Shown: positions 23,201 through 34,217, numbered from the stretch's first letter. The stretch: DNA of 49,135 bases from Apostichopus californicus (GCA_020650975.1 JAIPMN010000847.1:1-49135), one strand, 5' to 3'. A program made the numbers and translations. The notes: generated by a model from the sequence alone, not told the origin.

Positions 23201-26200
23201 TACATTCATACAATCAACCATGCTGTTTTTTGTGTGCATATCATGAATATTAATCAGTGAACATAAAATTCTTTAGTAAAGTAACTATGTGTGAAAAGGA
23301 TGTTACAGGGATTATTTATGTGCATTATTGCTGTCACACTCATTCTATTAGATCTGTGATATCTAATGCGATTGCCAATCGTAGACTTCTAATATTGCCA
23401 CCTAAAAATATTCTGGTAATACTTCAGTCAAAAGTTATCTTGATATGTTATGTTAAATTGGTTTATCATAAAAATTCTGAAATGCTAAGGTTCTGTGTAC
23501 AAAACATTGTGTTTGTATGTGTGTTTGGCCAGTTGTTGTAGCATGGAATTGAGCTAGGTATGAAAAGGATGAGCATGTTGTGACGTCATATTGTCAGTTG
23601 TCTGGACTCAGGCCTAAATTATTCCAAAGGCAGCTTTTTCTGAGTTCGGTTTCCCTCCCTAGCCATTACAGGGTAATTAATTTTGCATCAATAAATGTAT
23701 AGTTATTTGTGACTTACAACAGACCATTAAGGAGAAGAAAGCAGAAGTATAATGATTTTAATGAAGAGAATATCAATGCTAAAAGCCTATTAATAACAGG
23801 CTTAAACTTTCAGCAAATAGCATGCACCAAAACAATTTAAGTTTATATACATCCATAAACATTGGCATAGCAAATATCTTTCTTTTCTTTTTTGAGCTGT
23901 TTGAAAGCTAATTTCAACACCTATTAGTTTAGCACATCAGCATTTGTACAGTGTGTATCCTTTGTACAGTGTGTATCCAGAGTATATCCTTTGCTATCTA
24001 TAGCGTTTGAAATTTTCCTGGTTTTTTCTATGATAAAAGAGAAAACACCTGTGAACCTTTCTCTTTCATCAAAGACACATTACGTTAAAATTTGTACTCC
24101 ACATACTTTGCTGAAATTGATCAAATTATGGTTAATGACTCTAATGTGGAACAGCAAAATAGTTGCAACTACATTATAGATCATTGCATCTGTAACTATT
24201 CTATTATATATGAAAAGTCTTGGTTGGAATGTTTCATAGTAGCAACTGAGAGTGATAAGGTAAGTAAATGTTAGTGTAAAGTGGTTCAAGCATATTTCTC
24301 TTTAATGTTGAAATGAGAATATATGTTTACAAATGACATGAGAATGTTATAATAGTGTGGAGAAGTTCCATGCATATAGTTTGAGGTTAATATGTCACAT
24401 CATATAATGGTCAAGCATGATATACATGATGTATCAATATGTTTGAGGTTAATATGTCACATCGTATAATGGTCAAGCATGATATACATGATGTATCAAT
24501 ATGTTTGAGGTTAATATGTCACATCATATAATGGTCAAACATTCAATATACATGATGTATCAATATGTTTGAGGTTAATATGTCACATCGTATAATGGTC
24601 AAGCATGATATACATGATGCATCAATATGTTTGAGGTTAATATGTCACATCATATAATGGTCAAACATTCAATATACATGATGTATCAATATGTTTGAGG
24701 TTAATATGTCACATCATATAGTGGTCAAACATTCAATATACATGATGCATCAATATGTTTGAGGTTAATATGTCACATCGTATAATGGTCAAACATTCAA
24801 TATACATGATGTATCAATATGTTTGAGGTTAATCTGTCACAGCGTATAATGGTCAAACATTCAATATACATGATGTATCAATATGTTTGAGGTTAATATG
24901 TCACATCATATAATGGTCAAACATTCAATATACATGATGTATCAATATGTTTGAGGTTAATATGTCACATCGTATAATGGTCAAACATTCAATATACATG
25001 ATGTATCAATATGTTTGAGGTTAATATGTCACATCATATAGTGGTCAAGCATGATATACATGATGCATCAATATGTTTGAGGTTAATATGTCACATCATA
25101 TAATGGTCAAACATTCAATATACATGATGCATCAATATGTTTGAGGTTAATATGTCACATCATATAATGGTCAAACATTCAATATACATGATGTATCAAT
25201 ATGTTTGAGGTTAATATGTCACATCANNNNNNNNNNNNNNNNNNNNNNNNNNNNNNNNNNNNNNNNNNNNNNNNNNNNNNNNNNNNNNNNNNNNNNNNNN
25301 NNNNNNNNNNNNNNNNNNNNNNNNNNNNNNNNNNNNNNNNNNNNNNNNNNNNNNNNNNNNNNNNNNNNNNNNNNNNNNNNNNNNNNNNNNNNNNNNNNNN
25401 NNNNNNNNNNNNNNNNNNNNNNNNNNNNNNNNNNNNNNNNNNNNNNNNNNNNNNNNNNNNNNNNNNNNNNNNNNNNNNNNNNNNNNNNNNNNNNNNNNNN
25501 NNNNNNNNNNNNNNNNNNNNNNNNNNNNNNATGGTCAAGCATGATATACATGATGCATCAATATGTTTGAGGTTAATATGTCACATCGTATAATGGTCAA
25601 GCATGATATACATGATGCATCAATATGTTTGAGGTTAATTTTTCACATCATATAATGGTCAAGCATGATAAACATGATGCATCAATATGTTTGAGGTTAA
25701 TCTGTCACAGCGTATAATGGTCAAGCATGATATACATGATGCATCAATATGTTTGAGGTTAATCTGTCACAGCGTATAATGGTCAAACATTCAATATACA
25801 TGATGTATCAATATGTGTGAGGTTAATATGTCACATCGTATAATGGTCAAGCATGATAAACATGATGCATCAATATGTTTGAGGTTAATATGTCACATCG
25901 TATAATGGTCAAACATTCAATATACATGATGGATCAATATGTTTGAGGTTAATATGTCACATCGTATAATGGTCAAGCATGATATACATGATGCATCAAT
26001 ATGTTTGAGGTTAATATGTCACATCGTATAATGGTCAAGCATGATATACATGATGAATCAATATGTTTGAGGTTAATATGTCACATCGTATAATGGTCAA
26101 GCATGATATACATGATGCATCAATATGTTTGAGGTTAATTTGTCACATCGTATAATGGTCAAGCATGATAAGCATGATGCATCAATATGTTTGAGGTTAA

Positions 26201-29200
26201 TCTGTCACAGCGTATAATGGTCAAGCATGATATACATGATGCATCAATATGTTTGAGGTTAATCTGTTACAGCGTATAATGGTCAAACATTCAATATACA
26301 TGATGTATCAATATGTTTGAGGTTAATCTGTCACAGCGTATAATGGTCAAACATTCAATATACATGATGTATCAATATGTTTGAGGTTAATATGTCACAT
26401 CGTATAATGGTCAAACATTCAATATACATGATGTATCAATATGTTTGAGGTTATTTTCCTTAATTTATCCTTTTACATCAGTGGTTCTCACTCCAGTATT
26501 CCTTTTTGCCCTTCTTCATTCATCTAATTTTACAAAGAAAGCAATCATGGTGAGTTGTACTGATTTTCAGATTGAAATACTGTAATTAACATAACGTGAC
26601 CTACCAGAAAATAGACTGAATGTTTAATTTTGTCTACTTTGGTTCCTTGAGTCCTATTCAAAATCATGATCAAACTTTCTATCTTTAGATACACAATGAA
26701 ATAGAATGATTTCATCATACTTTGGCCTTGGAATGTTATTTCCATGCAGTGTTGTTACTAACAGCTGTCCTGCTACAATCTTATTCCCTATGTTTGTGTG
26801 AACATACATTTTGTTCATTGTATCCTGAAGGAACCATTATGCAAGTCTCTGCTTGAAATAAGGAATTGACTTCATGTTATATAGTTGATTATTTGTGTGT
26901 ATTAATTGTACAGTTGCTCTTCATGTTTATTAAAATTTGGGTCACTGTTTGCTGTTCTTACAAGGATGCACACTTATAGTGTATTCTGTATTTGATTCAT
27001 CTAATAGCATGTTGTGTGACCTCCAGGGATGGATTTGTGACTCCTTGCTGGAAGCAATTAGAATCTATGTGGTGGTTATAGTGTGTATGTGTTTGTACTG
27101 TATATATGTATGCTGACCCATATTTGTGAGTACAAAGAGCCTATTGTTTTTGTGAAAGTCAAAGGTCATTTGAGGTCACCAGAGGTAGAAGTCTGAAAAG
27201 ATAAATAATAACTGCAAACATAGAGGTAGAAATAACTTCCTAATGAATATTTTGTTCCACCTCAATCAGTACAGAAATCATACTGTTTTGTGTGGGTCAA
27301 AAGTCGTTTGAAGTCACTAGAGAGCGAAGACTGAAAACTAAATCAAAATGTAAAGCTTGGGGGAACTTTATATTTGTTATCTGGATTCAGCAGTGAGTTC
27401 AATGAAGTAGGTTGTTTTTGTGGATGTCAAATGTCAACAGAGGTCAAAATCCAAACAGGTTGTAAACATGATGGCTAGAAATGTGAGTCTTGGATGACTT
27501 TCGTTCTTAACTTGTAGGGCTACATTACAAATTTGGAAAATCATTACAAATTTGCATAACATGGTAAGGAATCAATAACTCTGTTTAGTCCAACATGAAA
27601 CATGGTAAGGAATCAATAACTCTGTTTAGTCCAACATGAAACATGGTAAGGAATCAATAAGTCTGTTTAGTCCAACATCACACATGGTAAGGAATCAATA
27701 ACTCTGTTTAGTTCACATCACACATGGTAAAGAATTAATAACTCTGTTTAGTCCACATGACACATGGTAAGGATTCAATAACTCTGTTTAGTCCAACATG
27801 AAACATGGTAAGGAATCAATAACTCTGTTTAGTCCACATGACACATGGTAAGGAATCAATAACTCTGTTTAGTCCAACATGAAACATGGTACGGAATTAA
27901 TAACTCTGTTTAGTCCACATGAAACATGGTAAGGAATCAATAAGTCTGTTTAGTCCAACATGAAACATGGTAAGGAATCAATATTTTCTGTTTAGTCCAA
28001 CATGAAACATGGTAAGGAATTAATAAGTCTGTTTAATCCACATGACACATGGTAAGGATTCAATAACTCTGTTTAGTCCAACATGAAACATGGTACGGAA
28101 TTAATAACTCTGTTTAGTCCACATGAAACATGGTAAGGAATCAATAAGTCTGTTTATTCCAACATGAAACATGGTAAGGAATCAGTATTTTCTGTTTAGT
28201 CCAACATGAAACATGGTAAGGAATTAAGTCTTTTTAATCCACATGACACATGGTAAGGATTCAATAACTCTGTTTAGTCCAACATGAAACATGGTAAGGA
28301 ATCAATAACTCTGTTTAGTCCAACATGAAACATGGTAAGGATTCAATAACTCTGTTTAGTCCAACATGAAACATGGTAAGGAATCAATAAGTCTGTTTAG
28401 TCCACATGACACCTGGTAAGGAATCAATAACTCTGTTTAGTCCAACATGAAACATGGTAAGGAATCAATAACTCTGTTTGGTCCAACATGAAACATGGTA
28501 CAGAATCAATAAGTCTGTTTAGTCCACATGACACATGGTAAGGAATCAATAACTCTGTTTAGTCCAACATCACACATGGTAAGGAATCAATAACTCTGTT
28601 TAGTTCACATCACACATGGTAAAGAATTAATAACTCTGTTTAGTCCAACATGAAACATGGTACGGAATCAATAACTCTGTTTAGTCCACATGACACATAG
28701 TAAGGAATCAATAACTTTGTTTGCCTTCTGGTTCTGATAATTCAAAATGACCTACAGCAAATAAACTGCAAATCAGCAATGACAGAGACCAGAGACTAAT
28801 ACGGATCTGCATATATTTGAGCACAAATCAAACTCGAAAGCAAACACTTTAAAAGGACAATTGTCAAAAGAACAATTGTCAAAAGAGTTTGGTTAAAGAA
28901 GGAGAAGGGGGAGGGTGGTGGGTGAAGGAGTGGTAATGAAGTATTCACATAGTGTGCAACAATTTTTAGCTTTTTTCTTACCTACCAAACAATACTTCTA
29001 AAGCTTTTTGGGTATGGAACCAGCTATAAAAACTTGCATTTCTGTAGCATCCTTGGTCACCTCCCCTCCCCCTCCCCCCCCCCCAACAATAAAAGAAAAC
29101 CATGGAAAATTAAATGAAAAAGATCAGATGAGATTTGAATACAGCATCTTTTTTGGACACAATTGGTCCACATCTAGCCTAAAAGCAAAAGAAAAGTCAA

Positions 29201-32200
29201 TTTTCTGCTTAATTTAATGTAGACCTGGAATTTTTTTTCTAGTATGTGCCATGTATGAGTAAGACCTGTTTATGCTTGGTTAAATAAAGACAGGGTGAAG
29301 AAGGGGGTGGGAAATGGCCTGCATGCTGCCTCACTGATGCCTTCATATTTTCCAGCAGTTGAAAACTAATTGAAATGGTTATTTTATTGATGATGTGCCA
29401 GCTGTAATTAAGCTTCCAATTTAGCCATATCCTGACATGTCATGCTCCAATTTCCTGCTATTTATATTTTCTGTTGCCATTGGTTATGGGGGCGTGTCTG
29501 TGTTATGACTACTCCATGTGTCAGATAAAGGCAAGCAAGATGTATTGTTTTTAAGGAGCAGTATAAACAATTCTGTCTGTAACCAGTGACTTGTAGCATT
29601 ATTTAAACTGCAGTTGTTGTCAAGCTGCAAACTATACAGTAACTGCCCTTCTCCCCCTCCAACCCCCCCCCCCCCCACACACACACACCCACACCGCACT
29701 CCTTCAAATATTATTTTGTGACCTTTAATCTATAACAAAGGTGTAATAATAATTGGGTGTCATTTAATGTATTTGATGTTATTAAGAGTCTTTTTCTATT
29801 TCTGTTTTAGATGATTGATTCATCATTCTTGAATCCCATCAAGGCTCTAGCAGAGAAGCTGATCAGTAAACAGACAGATATACTGCGCTTTATTGCCATG
29901 AATGAAATTCTCCTCATGCCTTGCCTGATATTCATGGCATTCACGTGAGCATTAAATATTGAACATTAACGGGGAATAGTATTGAATTCCGTAAGCATTA
30001 AATATTGAACATTAACGGGGAATAGTATTGAATTCCGTAAGCATTAAATATTGAACATTAACGGGGAATAGTATTGAATCCGATTGGCTGAAATTGACGG
30101 GCCAAGATGTGTTTCGGGAATGCGTCGCAGTAATATGTTGAGTATGATTAATTGTAAACAGAGTTAAAACAATCATTGTGAATGGGCATAAGGTACCTCA
30201 TCAAGTTTAGGTGATTGCTTAATAAAGTTAGTCCCACAAAAACAAGTCTTAGACAGGCAAGACTGGTATTGTTTAGAATAGAATGTTAACAAAAATGTAA
30301 ATAAAAAGTTATGAGGGTAGGCACTGTAAGATGCATTATTATAAAATAACTTAAATTCTGCAGAACAAAGAAGGACTATTTTTGTGCCAATAATTGCCAA
30401 AGGCTTAGGGATTGATGGGATTGTTCATAAATGAACAAGAAGTATTCATTGAATCTACTAGGATAGTATGGTGCAATAAATCACCAACATTTGATGGCAC
30501 TTGACTGCATATTTTAATGTGGAAAGTAACTTGCTAGTAGGCCTACTGTATGAACTGACCAAGTATGCTTCCACAGTTTTAAGATGTCATTATATTGAAT
30601 GATGATGAAGTTGTGACTCCTATGGCTGCATGTACTTGACTACACAATTCGGATTCAGGCAAGCCTAGTAGAAAACAAGCTATTGTTGTCAGTAGATTAC
30701 CAGGCAGCATCACTTAATGTGCATATACTAACAGGAGTCTAACATAAACGGTTGATATTAGTGGAACAATAGTAGTTCTGTAAACAAGCTCTTTTCATTT
30801 ACATAAGCTATAACAATAACAGAATTAAAATTCATATCAGAAACCCTCTAAACTCCATCAAGAAACCTTGCACTGATTAAGTATGACGTCAGGAGAAGGG
30901 TACGGGTCATGGAGAAAACAAGATATTTATATGTGACTCAATTAAAATGAGCATACTGTACACACCAACATTTTGAAATTTGGGATCAGAAGGAATTGTA
31001 GAGACGGAGCATAATATGAACCTGATCTCCATTTGGCAAATGAGCAGTGTCAGTTAAATTGACTCTCAATGTTTTAAGTTTGACCCTTTATTTGTGGATT
31101 TTAACTATTGAAATTTTGACCCAAAGAGGATTGTATGGGAATGATCTGAAGGATGGTATGTATGGGAATGATCTGTATGGGAATGATCTGAGATCCAAAC
31201 TGTTAATTTTATAACATAACATGCTTTCTTTACCTGACTAATATTGATGAGAAATACCAGTTAGCATGATTTGTATAATAGAGACATTATTTACTATAAG
31301 TTAGATACACTGAAACCAATCTCTAAATATTATGCCTTAAATCAAAATGACATATTCACTTCATATTCACTTCATTGCATTTATTTATCAAATCAGTGGT
31401 GCGTTGAAAATAGGTGGTGAGAACTGAAAGTACATTAACAGATTTCATTTTATACCAATAAGAAAATATAGCTTGTATGAGAATACAGAAACATAACTGT
31501 CACTGCAATGAAAGGAAAGCAGAGAGGAGGTGTTAGAGAAAGTCATGCAATTCTGGCTACGTTAAGGAAACCTGGCAAAATGTGTGGGGAGAGGGGGGGG
31601 GGGGTGTAATCAATAAAAAAAATAATGAGAAGACAAAGCTATGACAAAGATCCACCTGAGATTAGTGAGAAAACATCCAAGGTTTTTTCGTATAAGAAGT
31701 TACCATAGGAAAATTTTGAATTGGTAACCTTATGAATATAGATAGAGCTCCTCCTCATGATAATACTCACTGTCATATAAATTATTAACTGTATGATAAA
31801 CAATAGCATCATGAATACCCAAACACCTATCTAGTCTACATATAATCTGATGATGATGATCTCTTGTTTCTCTTTCACAGAGGGAGGATGAGTCTGGTAG
31901 TCCCGATTATTTATATACGATTTTTGACATTCCGGTATCAGTCTCGAAGAAATCCCTACTGCAAGTAAGTCTTTGATCGTTTGTTGTTTAGATCTTGCGG
32001 ATGTAAGTCAAGGCTCTTCCATATAGGGCCCCATCTACATTAGACTTGTACACGGCCTTGGTGTTCAATTTTGTAATATAAACGCGGATCAGACCCCAGG
32101 ACTTGAGCCCCGTAATAGACTTGGATAGAGGAAGGATCAGATCCCATGCTCAGCAGTGACCCTCAACTAGTTAGCTAAGTTTAGAAGCAGTGCTGCACAT

Positions 32201-33676
32201 CACAGAGTTTATTGTTTACACACATTTTCTTCCAGAAGAAACCTCAACTTCCCGTTAAGCGATCGTGGGTGCTGGGTCTGATGCATGGGGCTAATGTAAA
32301 TGCTGGTGCTGGGTCTGATGCATGGGGCTAATGTAAATGCTGGTGCTGGGTCTGATGCATGGGGCTAATGTAAATGCTGGTGCTGGGTCTGATGCATGGG
32401 GCTAATGTAAATGCGCTGGGTTCAAGATCAATTTACTGCTGACCGTGGATGTGTGGGCTCTGATCTGATCGTTGGTGCTGGGTCTGATGCATGGGGCTAA
32501 TGTAAATGCGCTGGGTTCAAGATCAATTTACTGCTGACCGTGGATGTGTGGGCTCTGATCTGACTGTTGACATACATAGCTGTACATACCCATAATGTGG
32601 AGTTGATCAATTCATTTTAAGCAGAGAAAACTGCTGATTTATTGAAATGCCTATGCAATTGTCAAAATATCAAATATTACAGCCTTTCAATGTCTGTCCT
32701 TACCATGGGGGTTTGGTCACATTCAGAGGAACAAATATCATGTTTCCACTAAAATGTATTCCAGAGTTTATCAAGTACTCCTCCTAGTTTTCATCTGTTT
32801 TCAGGAATCAAAATTTGGCTTATCTTAGATCAATCCAAACTTACCCAAAATGTGTTGCCTCCCTATAAATGTGTTTGAAAACAGTTATACCAGATATCAA
32901 AGTATATACATAAAAGGAAATATGACAGAGCTCCGTGGTGGTTTCTCTTTAGTTTACTTTCTTCATATTTATCTTCATTTTAGCAGGGCTTCACTGCAAT
33001 ATCTTGGCTTTCAAAAGGCACCAAGCCAATAATTTGAAAGAACCCATGGCATATTTGCCAAAGTGAGAGTAAATATGTACAGAAACTGACAAAAAACATC
33101 AAATATTCATGAGATCTTTTGTAAAACCGTACCTCTAACTCAACAGTTGTCTGCTGCAAATACTGGTGAAGTTTCAGACATATTTACAATTGCTGTTGCT
33201 ATTCTGTAGTCTCAGAGAGGAGAGAGAGTAGATCTTGAAAAGTTGAAAAGATAAATGACATGCTCAGTCCAAGAAAAAACTTCCTATCACTAACTGAATC
33301 CATCCTGCAAATATCTGGAGAACTGCTTTTGTTTACTTATCAGGCAGCTTCTCTGAACTAGTGCAAAAAGACAGGTCAGAGACTGGTAGATCAACAGGGA
33401 TTTTAATAGTGTTCATATTTGCTGCAGTCCATTTGAGTAATTCCCCTGATGGTGTAATATTCTGTTTTTGTCATCCCCTCTCGATAGTCACAGATTCCCT
33501 GATACATTTGCTGTGTTTTCTGCTTTCCTCACAGACAAATCTTTTTTCAAATGCGAGTGACAGTGGAGAATTATTGTCAACGTCCCGGTACAAATGCAGC
33601 AGTGAGGACGTTCCTGACTAAAGGTATTGGGATGATTTCACGCTTTGCTCCACCTGAAACTGTACCTCAAGGTTAA
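17171..33676 (+). CDS. TMEM33: TMEM33 (Pom33/Tts1 family ER and nuclear-envelope membrane protein), complete, seven exons
   Basis: TMEM33 is a polytopic protein of the ER and nuclear envelope implicated in tubular ER shaping and stress signalling. Exons join(17171-17248, 18191-18285, 22216-22403, 26482-26549, 29811-29944, 31881-31964, 33535-33676) give 789 bases, 262 residues plus stop, against 247 aa in human. Diagnostic segments are NNKTETAQWFSRMFTVFCA, FYQRSIIAHGLTSALRLHQR, LLVEDSCHNLFYSLIFANSY, FIAMNEILLMPCLIFMAF and RFLTFRYQSRRNPYC, ending RFAPPETVPQG. Hydrophobic helices lie at about residues 42-57, 88-115, 122-133, 168-186 and 193-205. Every intron is GT...AG and phases agree throughout. 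Only the exon-1 donor is uncertain. It diverges from MAT2B and converges with the FREM2-like gene. Confidence 0.95.
17375..17752 (+). repeat. interspersed-repeat-derived open frame in TMEM33 intron 1
   Basis: A 125-codon open frame is present but its DNA holds 'gtgtgcgtgtgacgtc' and 'cttgtaaaacgatatctcc', words shared with the repeat tract at 22.56-23.25 kb. I recognise no protein family. It is best read as repeat DNA inside intron 1 rather than a gene. Confidence 0.4.
18191..18285 (+). CDS. TMEM33: TMEM33 exon 2
   Basis: Acceptor ctcttgatag and donor TATGG|gtaagt bound TYISNNKTETAQWFSRMFTV then FCAIMYLFPIYG. This matches TNKLDTAMWLSRLFTVYCS of vertebrate TMEM33 and contains the first membrane helix. 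It ends in phase 2. The 52-bp minisatellite starts about 30 nt after the donor. Confidence 0.95.
18315..20819 (+). repeat. 52-bp minisatellite, ~48 copies, with higher-order structure
   Basis: The unit begins 'gatcatacctgcatgctgc' and continues through 'actcatatcagagcatact'; checked junctions at 18315, 18367 and 18419 give exactly 52 bases. Variants (gagtct/gagcc/aaagagcc; acctacatg/acctgcatg; atcag/atcgg) recur in order. A four-unit pattern (~208 bp) appears at the left end, then a three-unit pattern (156 bp) in about 18.6-19.0 kb. The array lies wholly in TMEM33 intron 2. Confidence 0.97.
20820..22215. other. rest of TMEM33 intron 2
   Basis: AT-rich intron without a recognised exon. A minus-strand open frame at 21054-21275 (73 codons) resembles no family I know and has no supporting splice context. 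Confidence 0.5.
22216..22403 (+). CDS. TMEM33: TMEM33 exon 3
   Basis: Acceptor ttcacacag and donor ACAA|gtatcc bound QVVSFGFYQRSIIAHGLTSA, LRLHQRMPPFRFTTEYLALL and LVEDSCHNLFYSLIFANSYP followed by FT. This is the most conserved block of the family (FYQRALLANALTSALRLHQR in vertebrates). The choice between cacag|GCAG and gcag|GTGG is fixed by frame in favour of the first. Confidence 0.96.
22404..24378. repeat. TMEM33 intron 3, left part, with ~150-bp periodic interspersed repeats (22.56-23.26 kb)
   Basis: Four decayed copies share 'gaatattaatgagtgggcgg' and 'ggggctt' or close variants near 22696, 22840, 22996 and 23243, giving a period of about 150 bases. They alternate with 'gtgaacacggtatttcaacaa'-type words. 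The rest to 24378 is ordinary AT-rich intron with a small duplication of 'ttgtacagtgtgtatcc' near 23945. Confidence 0.6.
24379..26453 (+). repeat. 62/64-bp minisatellite, ~33 copies including a sequence gap
   Basis: The unit starts 'tttgaggttaatatgtcaca' and ends 'catgatgtatcaatatg'. Two length classes differ by 'caaacattcaatatac' (64 bp) versus 'caagcatgatatac' (62 bp); further variants are cacatca/cacatcg/cacagcg. Each unit contains the near-palindrome atacatgatgtat. The last partial unit ends 28 nt before the TMEM33 exon-4 acceptor and runs into its pyrimidine tract. Confidence 0.96.
25227..25530. other. assembly gap of 304 N inside the 62/64-bp array
   Basis: All bases are N; array units flank both sides. 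The true array length is therefore unknown. Open frames running through the Ns are meaningless. Confidence 1.
26482..26549 (+). CDS. TMEM33: TMEM33 exon 4
   Basis: Acceptor ttttacatcag and donor ATCATG|gtgagt bound a 68-base exon that, with the split Met codon, reads MVLTPVFLFALLHSSNFTKK followed by AIM. It matches MSIFPVLLFSLLHAATYTKK of vertebrate TMEM33. It enters in phase 1 and leaves in phase 0. Confidence 0.95.
26550..27559. repeat. TMEM33 intron 4, left part, with inverted copies of the DR1-type repeat (27.12-27.50 kb)
   Basis: Three diverged copies of 'gcctattgtttttgtg' with 'gtcaaaggtcatttgaggtca' variants occur near 27140, 27290 and 27415. They are the reverse complement of the repeat at 530-900. 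One copy has AGGTCA-tttg-AGGTCA (27163-27178), a DR4 arrangement. Confidence 0.65.
27560..28722 (+). repeat. 40/41-bp satellite with splice-site-like motifs, ~28 copies
   Basis: The unit starts 'catggtaaggaatcaataac', continues 'tctgtttagtccaacatg' and ends 'aaa' or 'aca'. Read on the TMEM33 sense strand, most units carry a donor-like ATG|GTAAGG and an acceptor-like TCTGTTTAG. Some copies have decayed forms (ggtacgg, ggtaaag, ttctg). The array lies in intron 4 between the exon-4 donor and the exon-5 acceptor. Confidence 0.95.
28723..29810. other. rest of TMEM33 intron 4, with polypyrimidine tracts
   Basis: C-rich runs occur at about 29060-29085 and 29648-29690 (C homopolymer followed by an ACAC stretch). 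No exon or RNA gene is recognised before the exon-5 acceptor. Confidence 0.5.
29811..29944 (+). CDS. TMEM33: TMEM33 exon 5
   Basis: Acceptor ttctgttttag and donor TTCAC|gtgagc bound MIDSSFLNPIKALAEKLISK, QTDILRFIAMNEILLMPCLI and FMAF. It corresponds to KLSANQQNILKFIACNEIFL of vertebrates and holds a membrane helix. Reading past the donor gives an immediate in-frame TGA. The donor is the first base of a 46-bp tandem repeat. Confidence 0.95.
29945..30081 (+). repeat. 46-bp repeat x3 starting exactly at the exon-5 donor
   Basis: Units occupy 29945-29990, 29991-30036 and 30037-30081. They begin 'gtgagcattaaatattgaac' (first) or 'gtaagcattaaatattgaac' (second and third) and end 'gtattgaattcc' (the third lacks one t). 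Each unit therefore starts with a GTRAGC donor-like hexamer. Confidence 0.97.
30082..31880. other. rest of TMEM33 intron 5
   Basis: AT-rich intron. A small tandem 'atgggaatgatctg' duplication lies near 31135-31190 and a G run near 31595. Nothing else is supported. Confidence 0.5.
31881..31964 (+). CDS. TMEM33: TMEM33 exon 6
   Basis: Acceptor tctttcacag and donor TGCAA|gtaagt bound GRMSLVVPIIYIRFLTFRYQ then SRRNPYC. It matches IYYRFLTLRYSSRRNPYCR of vertebrate TMEM33, the signature C-terminal motif of the family. It enters and leaves in phase 2. Confidence 0.96.
31965..33534. repeat. TMEM33 intron 6 with 37-bp tandem repeat (about 32268-32566)
   Basis: Four copies of 'gtgctgggtctgatgcatgg' plus 'ggctaatgtaaatgct' (37 bp) are followed by a ~100-bp duplicated block holding 'gggttcaagatcaattt' and 'ctgctgaccgtggatgtg'. 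Words near 32030-32160 such as 'catctacattag' and 'ggatcaga' look like inverted, diverged counterparts, suggesting a decayed inverted-repeat element. The remainder of the intron shows nothing. Confidence 0.65.
33535..33676 (+). CDS. TMEM33: TMEM33 exon 7 (last, with stop)
   Basis: Acceptor ctttcctcacag opens QIFFQMRVTVENYCQRPGTN, AAVRTFLTKGIGMISRFAPP and ETVPQG, with stop TAA at 33674-33676. It aligns with LFNELRIVVEHIIMKPACP and ends like the AFISRLAPTVP tail of vertebrate TMEM33. Confidence 0.95.
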
Positions 33677-34217
33677 TCCTCCCCGGGCCCCTCTGTGCTA
33701 CTGCTGCAGAATGAAGCAATTGTCGTGAGCGTTCCATTTAGAGTGGGGGATGCAACTAATTGGTACATTCCATTGTTCTAATGTGTTCAATATTTTAGTA
33801 AACAGATTACACTCTTACCATCATTAACAGAGCTGTCATTGAGAGGTGATTCCACCAAGACAAAACCTCATGTAACTTTCCTCTAAAAATTGCACAAAAT
33901 TTGACTGTATGGTCAAAGCATATATTGATAAACATTAATGTTGCGTCCATTGTGATATGGGGCTCAATTTGCTACTAAGGGAATGTGATCAAGACGGGGG
34001 AGGGTGTGCGAGGAGTGAAGGAGGAGCTAGATCAGCAGTTTGTCAAAAACTGGAAATCTACTTTGTATTTCCCAGAAGTAACTGAGTTACCTGGTTTACA
34101 TGTTTTGCTCCAAAACATAGAATTGTTTGGAGACAGGTGAGCTAACCTCTGTCTTATCCTCCCCCCTCCCCACACCCCTCCCCCCTACTCTTCCTCACAT
34201 GCTATTCATTAGTTAGA
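33677..34217. other. TMEM33 3' flank / 3' UTR
   Basis: Non-coding sequence after the TMEM33 stop, presumably beginning with its 3' UTR. No AATAAA is seen in this stretch, so the mRNA end cannot be placed. A pyrimidine-rich run lies near 34160-34192. Confidence 0.4.

Noticed and set aside
25201-25593. Open frames of 104-130 codons on both strands around 25.2-25.6 kb
   Set aside because: They run through 304 unknown bases (N) and repeat DNA; not evidence of coding.
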